Source: CAZISM01 sp964541895
GTDB taxonomy: Bacteria > Zhuqueibacterota > Zhuqueibacteria > Residuimicrobiales > Residuimicrobiaceae
Direction: 5' to 3'
DNA: 64,000 nucleotides
Assembly: GCA_964541895.1 (NCBI GenBank)
Contig: CAZISM010000005.1
Span: forward strand, 33,822-97,821
Shown here: piece by piece, positions 7,814 to 16,221 of the stretch
Position numbering within the stretch: the stretch's first letter is position 1
Layout: every line of letters begins with the position of its first letter
Made by a program: the position numbers and the translations under genes
The notes under the pieces: model-generated
What the model was told of the DNA's origin: nothing
The model's input: only the letters and a program-made list of their open reading frames with translations
Database searches by the model: none

Positions 7814-9073
7814 CTATTCGTGTGCCTGGCCGGCGGCTTCGGCTTTGAGCCGCTGCCGTTCGGCGGTTTTGGCAAAGGGGAAATAGATCAACATGGCGAT
7901 GACGATGGAGAGCGCGCCCCAGACAGCGGCGCGCCAGTCGCCGCCCGAGACCAGGTAGTGGCCGATGATGGGCGGCGTGGTCCAGGGCACATTGACGAAC
8001 GGCTTGTTGATGAGTTCAGCCTGCATGAGCAAAAAGGAACCGGTGGTCAGGACAAGGGCGTTCAGAATATAGGGGATCATAAAGATCGGGTTGAGCACGA
8101 TGGGAAAGCCGAAAAAGATCGGTTCGTTGATCTGAAAAATCTGCGTCGGCAATGACAGTCGGCTGACTTTGCGATAGCCCGGCTCTTTGGAGTTCAGCAT
8201 CACCAGGGCCAGGGCAATGGTGGCGCCGGTGCCGCCGACATTGACAAACGCGGTAAAGAAACCATAGGCGGTGATATAGGGCAGGGGCTGGCCGTGTACC
8301 ATGGCTTCGACGTTGGCGGCCAGGTACTGGAGAAAGATCGGCGCCACAATGGCGTCCATGGCGTTGTCGCCGTTAATGCCCACGGACCACAGCAGCGTCA
8401 CCAGGAACGCATACACCAGAATGCCCGGCAGGGTGTTCAGGGCAAAGATCAGCGGCTTGAAGCCGGTCTGGACCAGGTGATCGATATCCACGCCCAGGAC
8501 AAAGCGGATCAGCCAGAACACGGTGACCAGGAAGAACAGCGGACTCAGCGATACGAACGATTCGTACACCACGGCGGGCACGTTTTCCGGCAGTTTGATG
8601 ACAAAGTTTTTATCGGTAAAGAATTTTTGCACGCGCACGACGATAAGGGCGATGAGCACGGCGGTGAAAAGGCCTTTGGAGCCCAAACTGTCCATGGAAA
8701 AAGCGAGGCTGTCCGGCGTGTCCCCTACCTTTAATTGTATCATCAGAAACACCAGCGTCGCCATGGTGGCGCTGACGATCGCTTCCTGCTTCAATTGCTT
8801 GCCCAGATCATAACCGATGGAAAAACAGACAAATACCGACAGCAGTCCGAACGTGGCGGTTACCGGTATCTGCAGCAGGGTCAGATAAGGGGCGACGATC
8901 TTGTCCCAGCCGCTGATGGGCAGATAGGAGAGGATGATGAACACGCCGCCGATGATGGTGAGCGGCACCACGGACACCATGCCGGCGCGGATGGCGGACA
9001 GATAGGTGTTTTCGCTCAACGCGGTCAGGGGGGGGACGATGTGTCTGTTCAGTATTCCGGTCAGTCTGTCCAC
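7814..9073 (-). CDS. PTS system EIIC-like sugar permease (lactose/cellobiose type), orphan
   Basis: The 419-residue polytopic membrane protein begins at GTG 9073, preceded by AGGAG at good spacing. Its features match the EIIC of the lactose/cellobiose PTS family: SENTYLSAIRAGMVSVVPL near 20-40, GINGDNAMDAIVAPI ~233, VGGTGATIALALVM ~280, and FQINEPIFFGFPIVLNPIFM ~313-332, which includes the NEP substrate-site motif. PTS EIIC moves and couples phosphorylation of a beta-glucoside or chitobiose-like sugar using EIIA, EIIB, HPr and EI. None of those partners is encoded in this window. The gene converges on the GH109-like gene with only 24 bases between. It could use partners elsewhere or act without phosphorylation. 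Confidence 0.88.
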   Translation of the reverse strand: MDRLTGILNRHIVPPLTALSENTYLSAIRAGMVSVVPLTIIGGVFIILSYLPISGWDKIVAPYLTLLQIPVTATFGLLSVFVCFSIGYDLGKQLKQEAIVSATMATLVFLMIQLKVGDTPDSLAFSMDSLGSKGLFTAVLIALIVVRVQKFFTDKNFVIKLPENVPAVVYESFVSLSPLFFLVTVFWLIRFVLGVDIDHLVQTGFKPLIFALNTLPGILVYAFLVTLLWSVGINGDNAMDAIVAPIFLQYLAANVEAMVHGQPLPYITAYGFFTAFVNVGGTGATIALALVMLNSKEPGYRKVSRLSLPTQIFQINEPIFFGFPIVLNPIFMIPYILNALVLTTGSFLLMQAELINKPFVNVPWTTPPIIGHYLVSGGDWRAAVWGALSIVIAMLIYFPFAKTAERQRLKAEAAGQAHE

Positions 9074-9691
9074 AGAGGCTCCTGTTCGTGTTCCTTTCCT
9101 TCTATATACTTTTGAAATTAACCATTTGCCGCGCCATAATCAATACTATCTTGCATGTTCTGCCGTTGCGGCGACGAGTTTTTCGATTGATCTTTCTTGG
9201 CTCGCACCCGACTGTTTTTTCTGCGATGTGCCTGTCCACCTGCCACTGAAACCACGCCGGCGCGGATTGTCAAAGCCGTCCATATTGCACATGCCGCCGC
9301 ATGAGCAAAGCGGGGATGCACGCAACATAGTCGGGAATAAAGCAACGGCGGCCACTGTTATCTCTTTCATACCAACACACTCCATCTCGCCATCCTTCAC
9401 TTCCTTTATCAACGAATCAAACGTCAAAGTCTGTTCATCATTTACAGGAGGTGTGAAGCATTCTGATGTGATACCCTAAGCAACGGATCCATCGGATCGG
9501 AGTGTCGTAGTGATTGACGTTGGCACTGAAATATGATCAGCTTGATGCCGCCCTCACAGCGGATCCGACATAGTCTGCCCCCATCTTTCGCTTATGATCG
9601 CTCTATCCTTTCTATGAGCAACGTTTGTACGGCCAAATTCATCCTCTTGTCTGAAGGCAAGAGGAACCACATCCAATAGAAAGGACCTATC
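9074..9691. other. Intergenic region, 618 bases, no convincing gene
   Basis: The region between the divergent EIIC gene and the 9692 gene holds only short frames. The longest on the minus strand (9146-9427, TTG start) has no ribosome-binding site and no recognisable protein character. An AGGAGGTG at 9445-9452 is not followed by a usable open frame. The last 90 bases contain the leader structure listed separately. Confidence 0.6.
9606..9685 (+). promoter_or_regulatory. Possible RBS-sequestering leader structure before the 9692 gene
   Basis: TCCTTTCTAT at 9606-9615 is a perfect reverse complement of ATAGAAAGGA at 9676-9685, the segment that contains the Shine-Dalgarno AAAGGA of the gene starting at 9692. 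Within the loop, CCTCTTG (9643-9649) pairs with CAAGAGG (9658-9664). The leader could switch between open and closed forms. This is inferred from complementarity alone. Confidence 0.4.
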
Positions 9692-10249
9692 ATGAAAAAG
9701 CTCATGACTGTTCTGTTCGTCGCATCGATTTTTGTCAATGCCGCCTGGTCGCAAGCCCCTTCTCCGCAGACTGAAAAAGCAATAGATGAGTACCTGCAAG
9801 CCCTGAAAGACAGCAATCAGAGCGTTCGCCTTAACGCCCTCAAGCAATTGAACAACCTCAAGACCGCCTACCCGAACTATCAGATGAAGGAATTCGAGTC
9901 TTTTCTCTCCTCCGCCATCATGCGCAAGTCCACCGACAGCTGGATCCGCAACCTCGGCGCCGAAAATGCCGGCGTGCGCCATGCCACGCTCTATGCCCTC
10001 GTGCGACTGAAATCGGATTTTACCCAGCTCGACATGAGCGTGTTCAACAGCGCCCTGAATAAAATGGTCAATAAGGATGCGGTGGCCCATATCCAGGTGG
10101 ATGCCAAGATCGCCGCCATCTATATCAATGATGCCAAGTTGGCCACTGCCGTCAAAGTGGATGAAAATGCTGATCCCGGCGATGTCTTTGCCCATATTCA
10201 CATCGAAATGGATAAAATGTTTGACCAGCAATTTTCTGCGGCTGAATAG
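9692..10249 (+). CDS. Small secreted helical protein, HEAT-like
   Basis: The 185-residue product has a clear signal peptide (MKKLMTVLFVASIFVNAAWS, cleavage before QAP). The mature part is predicted from composition to be helical. Segments such as SVRLNALKQLNNLKTAYP (~47) and GVRHATLYALVRLKSDF (~94) resemble the two-helix units of HEAT/armadillo repeats. In many such proteins repeated helices bind a partner. No catalytic motif is visible. The ATG at 9692 follows AAAGGACCTATC. The gene stands alone, with a 10-bp stem hairpin 36 bases after its stop (10285-10314). The family is not recognised; secretion is well supported and the HEAT comparison is tentative. Confidence 0.8.
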   Translation: MKKLMTVLFVASIFVNAAWSQAPSPQTEKAIDEYLQALKDSNQSVRLNALKQLNNLKTAYPNYQMKEFESFLSSAIMRKSTDSWIRNLGAENAGVRHATLYALVRLKSDFTQLDMSVFNSALNKMVNKDAVAHIQVDAKIAAIYINDAKLATAVKVDENADPGDVFAHIHIEMDKMFDQQFSAAE

Positions 10250-10284
10250 TTCCGCTCATCGCCATACGTGGCATGGTGACGCAC

Positions 10285-10314
10285 TGGCACGGCATGCTCC
10301 TGCTTGCCGTGCCA
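10285..10314 (+). terminator. Hairpin after the 9692 gene, possible terminator without T-tract
   Basis: TGGCACGGCA and TGCCGTGCCA form a perfect 10-bp stem with a 10-base loop, 36 bases after the stop. No U-tract follows, so Rho-independent termination is uncertain. It may stabilise the 3' end. Confidence 0.45.
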
Positions 10315-10660
10315 GGAGGTAAAGTTAACCTTGCGCAGGTTCGTCAACATGGGTGAGAGCGGACTATAGGTCTCAATAGCTATTCAGGAGCCAATCTTCG
10401 CAAGGTAACACGTCGTTTAATTAAGGCTGTAGCCTGAATGATCCACCGCCGAACGCAGAGGTACGCAGAGAAAATAAAAACATGGCGCTATCACGCTCAA
10501 GCTGAGAATAGAATATAGCAAACATCAAGTCGAAAAGTAATCAATAATCTTGACCGAAACGAGCCGGCGAATTCGGTGGCTCATGCCCTGATCAGGTTAA
10601 TAAGGTACCAGAGACTTTTTTTACGGCTCGGAGCTTGGCAGCGAGAAAAAGGGGTAAAGC

Positions 10661-10699
10661 CTGTTTCAAGCCTAATAAAAATAAAGCAATGTGCCATCA
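10661..10699. repeat. Imperfect direct repeat, copy A
   Basis: This 39-base unit, containing the core AAAGCAATGTGCC, is repeated with a few changes and one deletion at 10750-10787. The spacing is 89 bases. Origin unknown. Confidence 0.55.
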
Positions 10700-10749
10700 A
10701 ATCTTGCTTCGCGGCACGACTTGCCGGTTGGCATGGTACCGGGTGAATT

Positions 10750-10787
10750 CTGTTTAAGTCTAATGAAAACAAAGCAATGTGCCGTCA
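10750..10787. repeat. Imperfect direct repeat, copy B
   Basis: This is the second copy of the unit at 10661, sharing CTGTTT, AAG, CTAAT, AAAA and AAAGCAATGTGCC in order. It ends about 170 bases before the peptidase gene and is unlikely to be its core promoter. Confidence 0.55.
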
Positions 10788-10954
10788 TATCCCCTTCCGG
10801 CTTTAGGCTGGAGCCGATTTCTTTCGTTTTCCTGCTTGCTTTTCTCGCCAATTCCCTGTAACATTAGAACAAAATGGCATGTATTTCGTTTTTGATAGCA
10901 AAGTTGCAGCGCTATCATCGATGGCTTGTCCATCACAAAGGAACGGAATGAATA

Positions 10955-12520
10955 ATGAAAAAGTCTGGCATTTTCCTGGCACTGGCAGTTTTCCCCTGTC
11001 TTGTCCTGGCCGGCAGCCCTTCGCAAAAGGCGATTGACAGCATCTCCCCGGATGAGGCGAAACGCATTGTAAGCTACCTGTCATCCGACGATTTAAAAGG
11101 CCGGCCGACTCCCAGCCCGGAGCTGGACCGCGCGGCCGATTATATCGCCGAGAATCTGAAAGCCTACGGGCTGTTGCCGGTGAACGGAAGTTATTTCCAG
11201 CTGTTGCATATTCACAGGACCTATCTGGGCGATACCAACGTGGTCAACGTCACCGGTCAGGACGGCGTCGAAAAACTGCTGGCGATAAAAAAAGATTTCA
11301 TGCCGTTTGAAATGACGGCCGATCAACGCGTGCAGGGCCAGGTGGTGTTCGTCGGTTACGGCATTTCCGCGCCTGATAAATTGTACGATGACTATCGCGG
11401 CGTGGATGTCAAAGGCAAAATCGTACTGGCTCTGAAAGGCGCGCCCAAAGAGAACGACCCCAACAGCCCCTTTCATAACAAAAAGGACGCCAGCTATGGC
11501 CGCGTTGCTGATAAAGTGCGCACCGCCATTGACCATGGCGCGTTAGGATTTATGCTGGTGACCAATCCGGCCACCTCCGGGCTGCTCAAGCCCACGGGAT
11601 TTCCCTGGCCCAGCCTGCATAAGGGCTTTCCGGCTGATGCGGTGCCGGTGAGTGTGGTACGAAAAGAGCAGGCCAAAGTCCCCACCATTCAGGTGGGCGA
11701 AGAGGCCATACGACTGTGGTTCGGCGAGGTCGATTCGCTGCGCACCATTGCCAAACAGATCGACAGCCTGCTGACGCCGCACTCGTTTGCCTTGACAGGC
11801 GCGCAGGTGTCCATCCGCACCTCGACGCGGGTGGTGGAGCAGCTCAGCCGCAACGTCACCGCCATGTGGCCCGGCACGGATGCGAAATTAAAGGAGCAGT
11901 GGGTGATCGTCGGCGGCCATTACGACCATGTCGGGATCCGTCAGAACACGCCGGCCGGACAGGACAGCATCAACAACGGCGCCGATGACAACGCTTCCGG
12001 AACCGCCGGCGTCATGCTGGTGGCGCGTGCCTTTGCCGCAGACAAGAAAAAACCGAAACGGAGCGTGCTCTTTCTGGCTTTTGCCGGCGAAGAAAAGGGT
12101 CTGTGGGGTTCGGAGGTGTATGTCGACCAGCCGCTGGTGCCGCTGGAAAAGACCGTCGCCATGATCAACCTCGATATGATCGGCCGCAACCGGGTGGACA
12201 GCCTGACGATCTTTGGCAAACAGGTATCTCCGGACCTGTGGGCTATGGCGCAGAAGGAGAACAAGCATTTCAAGATCAAACTGTCGGCGGGCGAGCTCGG
12301 CTCTTCCGGCGGCAGCGATCATATGCCCTTTAACAAGAAAAAAATTCCGACGCTGTTCTACCATTCGGGCCTGCACCCCGATTATCATCGACCGAGCGAT
12401 CAAATTGAAAAGATAAATTTCGGCAAGATGGCGATGGTCAGCCGACTCTGCTTCAGATCGGCCTGGAAATTGGCCAACTCTGATTTTCGGCCGGCTTTTG
12501 TCGAAGCGAAAATCAAATAA
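10955..12520 (+). CDS. Secreted M28 family zinc aminopeptidase with PA domain
   Basis: The 521-residue protein has a signal peptide (first ~19 residues, ending LAG). A PA-type insert occupies ~130-250 (VFVGYGISAPD...GKIVLALKG). The M28 catalytic domain follows. The co-catalytic zinc ligands are visible in order: His in VGGHYDH (~322), Asp in GADDNASG (~342), the Glu pair in FAGEEKG (~377), Asp in INLDMIGR (~405) and His in HPDYHRPSDQ (~480). Such enzymes remove N-terminal residues from peptides in the periplasm or outside the cell. The ATG at 10955 follows AAAGGAACGGAATGAATA. It leads a run of plus-strand genes for exported proteins up to 18723, several of them peptidases. Confidence 0.92.
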   Translation: MKKSGIFLALAVFPCLVLAGSPSQKAIDSISPDEAKRIVSYLSSDDLKGRPTPSPELDRAADYIAENLKAYGLLPVNGSYFQLLHIHRTYLGDTNVVNVTGQDGVEKLLAIKKDFMPFEMTADQRVQGQVVFVGYGISAPDKLYDDYRGVDVKGKIVLALKGAPKENDPNSPFHNKKDASYGRVADKVRTAIDHGALGFMLVTNPATSGLLKPTGFPWPSLHKGFPADAVPVSVVRKEQAKVPTIQVGEEAIRLWFGEVDSLRTIAKQIDSLLTPHSFALTGAQVSIRTSTRVVEQLSRNVTAMWPGTDAKLKEQWVIVGGHYDHVGIRQNTPAGQDSINNGADDNASGTAGVMLVARAFAADKKKPKRSVLFLAFAGEEKGLWGSEVYVDQPLVPLEKTVAMINLDMIGRNRVDSLTIFGKQVSPDLWAMAQKENKHFKIKLSAGELGSSGGSDHMPFNKKKIPTLFYHSGLHPDYHRPSDQIEKINFGKMAMVSRLCFRSAWKLANSDFRPAFVEAKIK

Positions 12521-12607
12521 CAGCGGCGGGCTGGGATCGTCGCTGCACCGGACCACATTGATCCATTCCCGCCTGACATGTTTTATCACAGGAAAGGAGC
12601 ATCATTC

Positions 12608-13444
12608 ATGAAAAAATCGATCCAGGTGTTGGCTGTTCTTGTTGGCGCCGCGCTGGCCATGGCCCAGAACGGTACGGCGTACCGCTATGAAAAGGGAAAA
12701 ACCTATACCTATAGCGCGGACTCGAAGGTTAAAATGGTCATGGATATGGCCGGCCAGAACATGGTCTCTGATATTCAGGCCCACACGGTCATCTCCATCA
12801 AACCGATCGAGATCAATGGTGAAGGCGACATGACCTGCGAAGCCACCTATGATACTATCCGAACCAAAATCAACATGATGCGCCTGGATACGACTATGTA
12901 TATCACCGACCTGATGGGCAAACGGGCCAAAATCGTTTTCAGCAAGTACGGCCGCACCAAAAGCGTGGCCGCCATCGACTCTTTTCCCAAAGACAGCATG
13001 ATTCTGCGCATGATGAACGGCGATCCCCTGGTCTATATGCGGCGGCTGCTGGTGGATCTGCCCAACCAGCCGTTTGGCGCCGGCAGCACCTGGACCAACA
13101 CAGCCCCGGATACGGTCAAGAATGCCAATATGGAGATGGTCATTACGCCCAATGTGGAATATACATGGGCAGGCCGGGAAACCCTGGCAGGCCGGGATTG
13201 CGTAAAAATGCAGCTCACCGGGCCCATGACCATGGCCGGCAAAGGCAACCAGATGGGCGCCGACTTTTTCATCGAGGGAGAGGGCAAAACCAACAGTGTG
13301 GTCTTTTTCGATGACAAAAACGGCGTGCTGGTGAGCACAGCGGGCAACTCGGAGCAGCAGTTGAACATCGCGGTCAGCGGCGGCGCCAACATGACCATTA
13401 CGCAAAATCAAACCGTGTCCGCCAAGACCGTGCTGTTGCCCTAA
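12608..13444 (+). CDS. Unknown secreted protein, beta-rich
   Basis: The start was set at ATG 12608 because AGGAAAGGAG precedes it and a signal peptide follows at once (MKKSIQVLAVLVGAALAMAQ). An in-frame start 30 bases upstream would spoil the leader. The mature ~258 residues alternate short polar and hydrophobic stretches, as in beta-sandwich or lipocalin-like proteins. They are unusually rich in Met (for example MVMDMAGQNM and MEMVITPN), and a single Cys pair could form a disulfide. No family is recognised. It sits 87 bases after the M28 peptidase and is followed by a GC hairpin at 13473. It may share the peptidase transcript, but the sequence gives no functional link. Confidence 0.78.
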   Translation: MKKSIQVLAVLVGAALAMAQNGTAYRYEKGKTYTYSADSKVKMVMDMAGQNMVSDIQAHTVISIKPIEINGEGDMTCEATYDTIRTKINMMRLDTTMYITDLMGKRAKIVFSKYGRTKSVAAIDSFPKDSMILRMMNGDPLVYMRRLLVDLPNQPFGAGSTWTNTAPDTVKNANMEMVITPNVEYTWAGRETLAGRDCVKMQLTGPMTMAGKGNQMGADFFIEGEGKTNSVVFFDDKNGVLVSTAGNSEQQLNIAVSGGANMTITQNQTVSAKTVLLP

Positions 13445-13472
13445 CGACCTGGTCATTTATTCCACGAATCCG

Positions 13473-13499
13473 GCGGCGTCCTGCGAGCAGCGACGCCGC
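13473..13499 (+). terminator. GC-rich hairpin after the 12608 gene
   Basis: GCGGCGTC and GACGCCGC form an 8-bp stem with an 11-base loop, 29 bases after the stop. There is no T-tract, so it may pause or protect rather than terminate. Confidence 0.4.
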
Positions 13500-13623
13500 T
13501 GCGTAGTCCACTCCATCCAGGTAGCCTGATCAACGCAAACCTAGAAGAACCGACCCCGGCACCCTGTGGAAGCGATATGGCCTGTCTCGGTTCTTTGTCG
13601 CAGACTTGGAAACTAATTCGCCT

Positions 13624-15012
13624 ATGAAAAAAATCATTCCCTTTGTATATGGCTTGTGCCTGACGGCGAGCCTGGCGGTTGCAGCCGAGCGTCCGGCCAC
13701 GCAGGTGCCGGCCGGTTTGTACATGGAACGGTGCCGGCGTATGCTGGCCGCCATGGACAGCAGCAGCGTTCTGGTTCTGCGCTCAGCCGATAGCCGGCCG
13801 CGCTCCATGGATGTCAATTACCCCTATCGCCAGGAGAGCAATTTTTACTATCTCACCGGCATCGATCAGACCGGCGGCTTTCTTTTGCTGGCGCCTGCTG
13901 GAGTGGAGGTGGGCGGCAAAAAGCGGCAGGTGGTGTTGTTCGGCGACATGAGGGCCGGCTCGGTTTATACCAAAAAGGAGGGCCTGCGGCAGACCGCCCT
14001 CGGCTGCGATACGCTCTTGTCCAGCCGGCAGTTCGAGGCGCTGTTTCAGGCGGCGGTCAAAGGCAAAGCGACGCTCTACTATTCGATGCCCCAACCCACG
14101 TTTGTCAACGATCCGGTTGCCAACAAGCGGTTTTTTCTCGACCGCGATGTGCGCAAAGAGCTGGCTAATCGCTACAGCGGTTTGCAGATAAAGCCGGTCA
14201 ACGATCTGATCGCGCCGTTGCGCCGCATCAAGTCGCCTGAGGAGCTGGCGCTGATTCAGAGGGCGGTTGATATCACCGCCGCCGGTCTGATCGAAGCGTA
14301 CAAGAGCCTGCAGCCGGGCATGTACGAATATGAACTGCAGGCGCTGCTGGAGTATGCCTATACGCGCAACGGGGCTAATGGTCCGGGCTTTCCCTGTATC
14401 ATCGGCTCCGGGCCCAACTCGCTGGTGCTGCACTATGAAGACAACAGCCGTCGGATGCAGGGCGGTGACGTGGTCGTGCTGGATGTGGGCGGCGAATTTG
14501 GCGGCTATACCGCGGATATCACCCGCACCATGCCGGTCAGCGGCCGGTTTACAGAGGCACAGAAAGAGCTGTATGAACTGGTTCTGCAGGCTCAGACGGA
14601 GACCCTGGCCATCATGAAGCCGGGTGTGCCGTTTCGGGCCGTTGAAGAAAAGGTCCAGGAGGTTACCGCGCAAGGACTGATGAAACTGGGGTTGATCAAA
14701 GATAAAGAGCAGGTGCGCCGTTTTTTGCCGCACGGGGTTTCTCATCATATCGGCCTGGACGTGCACGACGTCGGCCGGACGGATACGCTGCAGGTGAATA
14801 TGGTGGTCACGCTGGAGCCGGGGGTATATGTGCCGGCCAATGATGCCGCCATCCCGGAAGCGTATCGTAACGTCGGCATTCGTATTGAAGACGATGTCTG
14901 GATCGTCGCCGGCGGCCACAAGGTGTTGTCCGCCGCGGTGCCGAAGGAAATCAAAGCGGTTGAAAAGCTGATGAAGAAAACAGGATTGGGCAATCGGAGT
15001 GTAGGTCAATAA
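13624..15012 (+). CDS. Secreted Xaa-Pro aminopeptidase (M24B)
   Basis: The 462-residue protein starts at ATG 13624. An upstream in-frame TTG at 13606 would put a polar tail before the clear signal peptide (MKKIIPFVYGLCLTASLAVA). An N-terminal aminopeptidase-P domain (~30-190) precedes a pita-bread domain. The five metal ligands are visible: Asp in VVLDVGGEFG (~290), Asp in YTADITRT (~301), His in HGVSHHIGLDVHDVG (~373), Glu in TLEPGVYV (~400) and Glu in GIRIEDDVW (~423). M24B enzymes remove the first residue from X-Pro peptides, usually with two manganese ions. Most bacterial relatives are cytosolic, so the leader is notable. It belongs to a chain of exported peptidases and is followed after 13 bases by an isomerase gene. 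Confidence 0.9.
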   Translation: MKKIIPFVYGLCLTASLAVAAERPATQVPAGLYMERCRRMLAAMDSSSVLVLRSADSRPRSMDVNYPYRQESNFYYLTGIDQTGGFLLLAPAGVEVGGKKRQVVLFGDMRAGSVYTKKEGLRQTALGCDTLLSSRQFEALFQAAVKGKATLYYSMPQPTFVNDPVANKRFFLDRDVRKELANRYSGLQIKPVNDLIAPLRRIKSPEELALIQRAVDITAAGLIEAYKSLQPGMYEYELQALLEYAYTRNGANGPGFPCIIGSGPNSLVLHYEDNSRRMQGGDVVVLDVGGEFGGYTADITRTMPVSGRFTEAQKELYELVLQAQTETLAIMKPGVPFRAVEEKVQEVTAQGLMKLGLIKDKEQVRRFLPHGVSHHIGLDVHDVGRTDTLQVNMVVTLEPGVYVPANDAAIPEAYRNVGIRIEDDVWIVAGGHKVLSAAVPKEIKAVEKLMKKTGLGNRSVGQ

Positions 15013-15025
15013 GCCGGGAGGGTCT

Positions 15026-15958
15026 ATGGTATTGAATCGTCGCGTGTTTATTCGTCAGGCGGCTGTCGGCGCCGCTGTGTTGGCATCCTGGCGCAGCGGA
15101 TCGGCGTCTACCAGCAAGATCGCCGGTGTCGGCATGTGCGACTGGAATCTGGGAGAAGCCTGCAATCCCGACCTGATCGCCAGGGCAAAGGAAGCGCACC
15201 TGAACGGGTTGCAGGTCAGCGTCGGCACCAAGCCGGAACGCATGCCGTTGCGCGAGGAAAAGGTGCGCCGGCGCTACACCGAACTGGGCAAGGCGCACGG
15301 AATCCGTTTCCATTCGGTGGCAGCCGGCGGTATTTTGAACGCCATTCCTCTGGCCTCGGAGCCGCAATCGGCCGTCTATGTTATCGATGCCATCGAGGCG
15401 GCGCAGGCTCTGGGTGCGAAAAACATTCTGATCGCGTTTTTCGGCAACGGCGACTTGCGGCGCAAGGATCAGGCGGGGAATTTTATCGAACATAAGGAAA
15501 ACGGTTTTTCGTCCTTTGAACTGGACGAGCCGGGTGTCAAACGGGTTGTGGAGGCGTTGCGGCAGATTGCACCGCGGGCGGAAAAAGCTGGCGTGGTCAT
15601 CGGTTTTGAGAACACGCTGACGGCAAAACAGAACCTGGACATCATCAGCCAGGTTGGAACACCGATGATGCAGGTGTACTATGATGTCGGAAATTCGACC
15701 GGCTATGGGTATGATATTTTTACGGAATTGCGGCTGTTGGGCAACCAGAGCATCTGCGAAGTGCATCTCAAGGATTGGAAGACTCCCATGCTGGGCAGCG
15801 CCGAGGCGTCGGTGGATATGCCGGCCGTTGCCCGCGTGCTCGACGAGATCGGCTACGACAAGTGGCTGGTGCTGGAAACCAGCGGCCGCAAGGGTTCTTT
15901 TCTGGACGACACCCGGGCCAATGTCGCCTATGTGCGCAAAACGTTTCATATAGCATAA
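15026..15958 (+). CDS. Sugar-phosphate isomerase/epimerase-like TIM barrel with Tat-type leader
   Basis: The 310-residue protein begins at ATG 15026 after GGGAGGG. NRRVFIRQAAVGAAVLASW at 4-22 looks like a twin-arginine leader. The rest is an AP-endonuclease-family-2 barrel, with metal-site segments VVIGFENTL (~190), QVYYDVGNSTGYG (~213), ICEVHLKDW (~244) and WLVLETSGRKG (~280). Such proteins isomerise or epimerise sugars, inositols or keto-sugar intermediates. A Tat leader agrees with a metal-loaded enzyme sent folded to the periplasm. It resembles the barrel half of the fusion at 4886, and both could act on oxidised sugars. The substrate is not readable from the sequence. Confidence 0.85.
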   Translation: MVLNRRVFIRQAAVGAAVLASWRSGSASTSKIAGVGMCDWNLGEACNPDLIARAKEAHLNGLQVSVGTKPERMPLREEKVRRRYTELGKAHGIRFHSVAAGGILNAIPLASEPQSAVYVIDAIEAAQALGAKNILIAFFGNGDLRRKDQAGNFIEHKENGFSSFELDEPGVKRVVEALRQIAPRAEKAGVVIGFENTLTAKQNLDIISQVGTPMMQVYYDVGNSTGYGYDIFTELRLLGNQSICEVHLKDWKTPMLGSAEASVDMPAVARVLDEIGYDKWLVLETSGRKGSFLDDTRANVAYVRKTFHIA

Positions 15959-16221
15959 GAAGATCGGTTCATCTCGTCGCGCTTTGGTTTGGTGGCAGGC
16001 CGACGTGGCGTTTAAGCCGGAGATGCCGCAACAACCGCGGCAACATCCAGAGTCGCTCGCGAAAGGAACCCCGGGTGTTCTGTCAGCAGATCTGCAACAG
16101 CAGGATCGACAGCCAGACACCTGGAGTTGCCGTAATACCCGCGGCACATCGAGTCCACGAGTTTGAGACTATTATGGCAGATGCCGGACGGTGGGTTCCG
16201 GCTATCCGTGCAGGGGCATGT

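Larger units (their letters stand above)
10250..10954. other. Intergenic region, 705 bases, with hairpin and direct repeats
   Basis: No gene is convincing here. The region holds a hairpin at 10285-10314, a doubled octamer ACGCAGAG (10453-10470, two bases apart), and a pair of imperfect direct repeats at 10661 and 10750. The AT-rich composition differs from the neighbours and looks like accumulated repeat debris. Confidence 0.6.

Noticed and set aside
9146..9427. 93-codon minus-strand frame with a Cys-rich segment
   Set aside because: TTG start, no ribosome-binding site, no leader and no family resemblance.
15775..16221. N-terminal 149-codon extension of the MBL-fold gene
   Set aside because: It overlaps the end of the isomerase gene and adds low-complexity Arg-rich sequence. 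The signal peptide at 16222 marks the true start.
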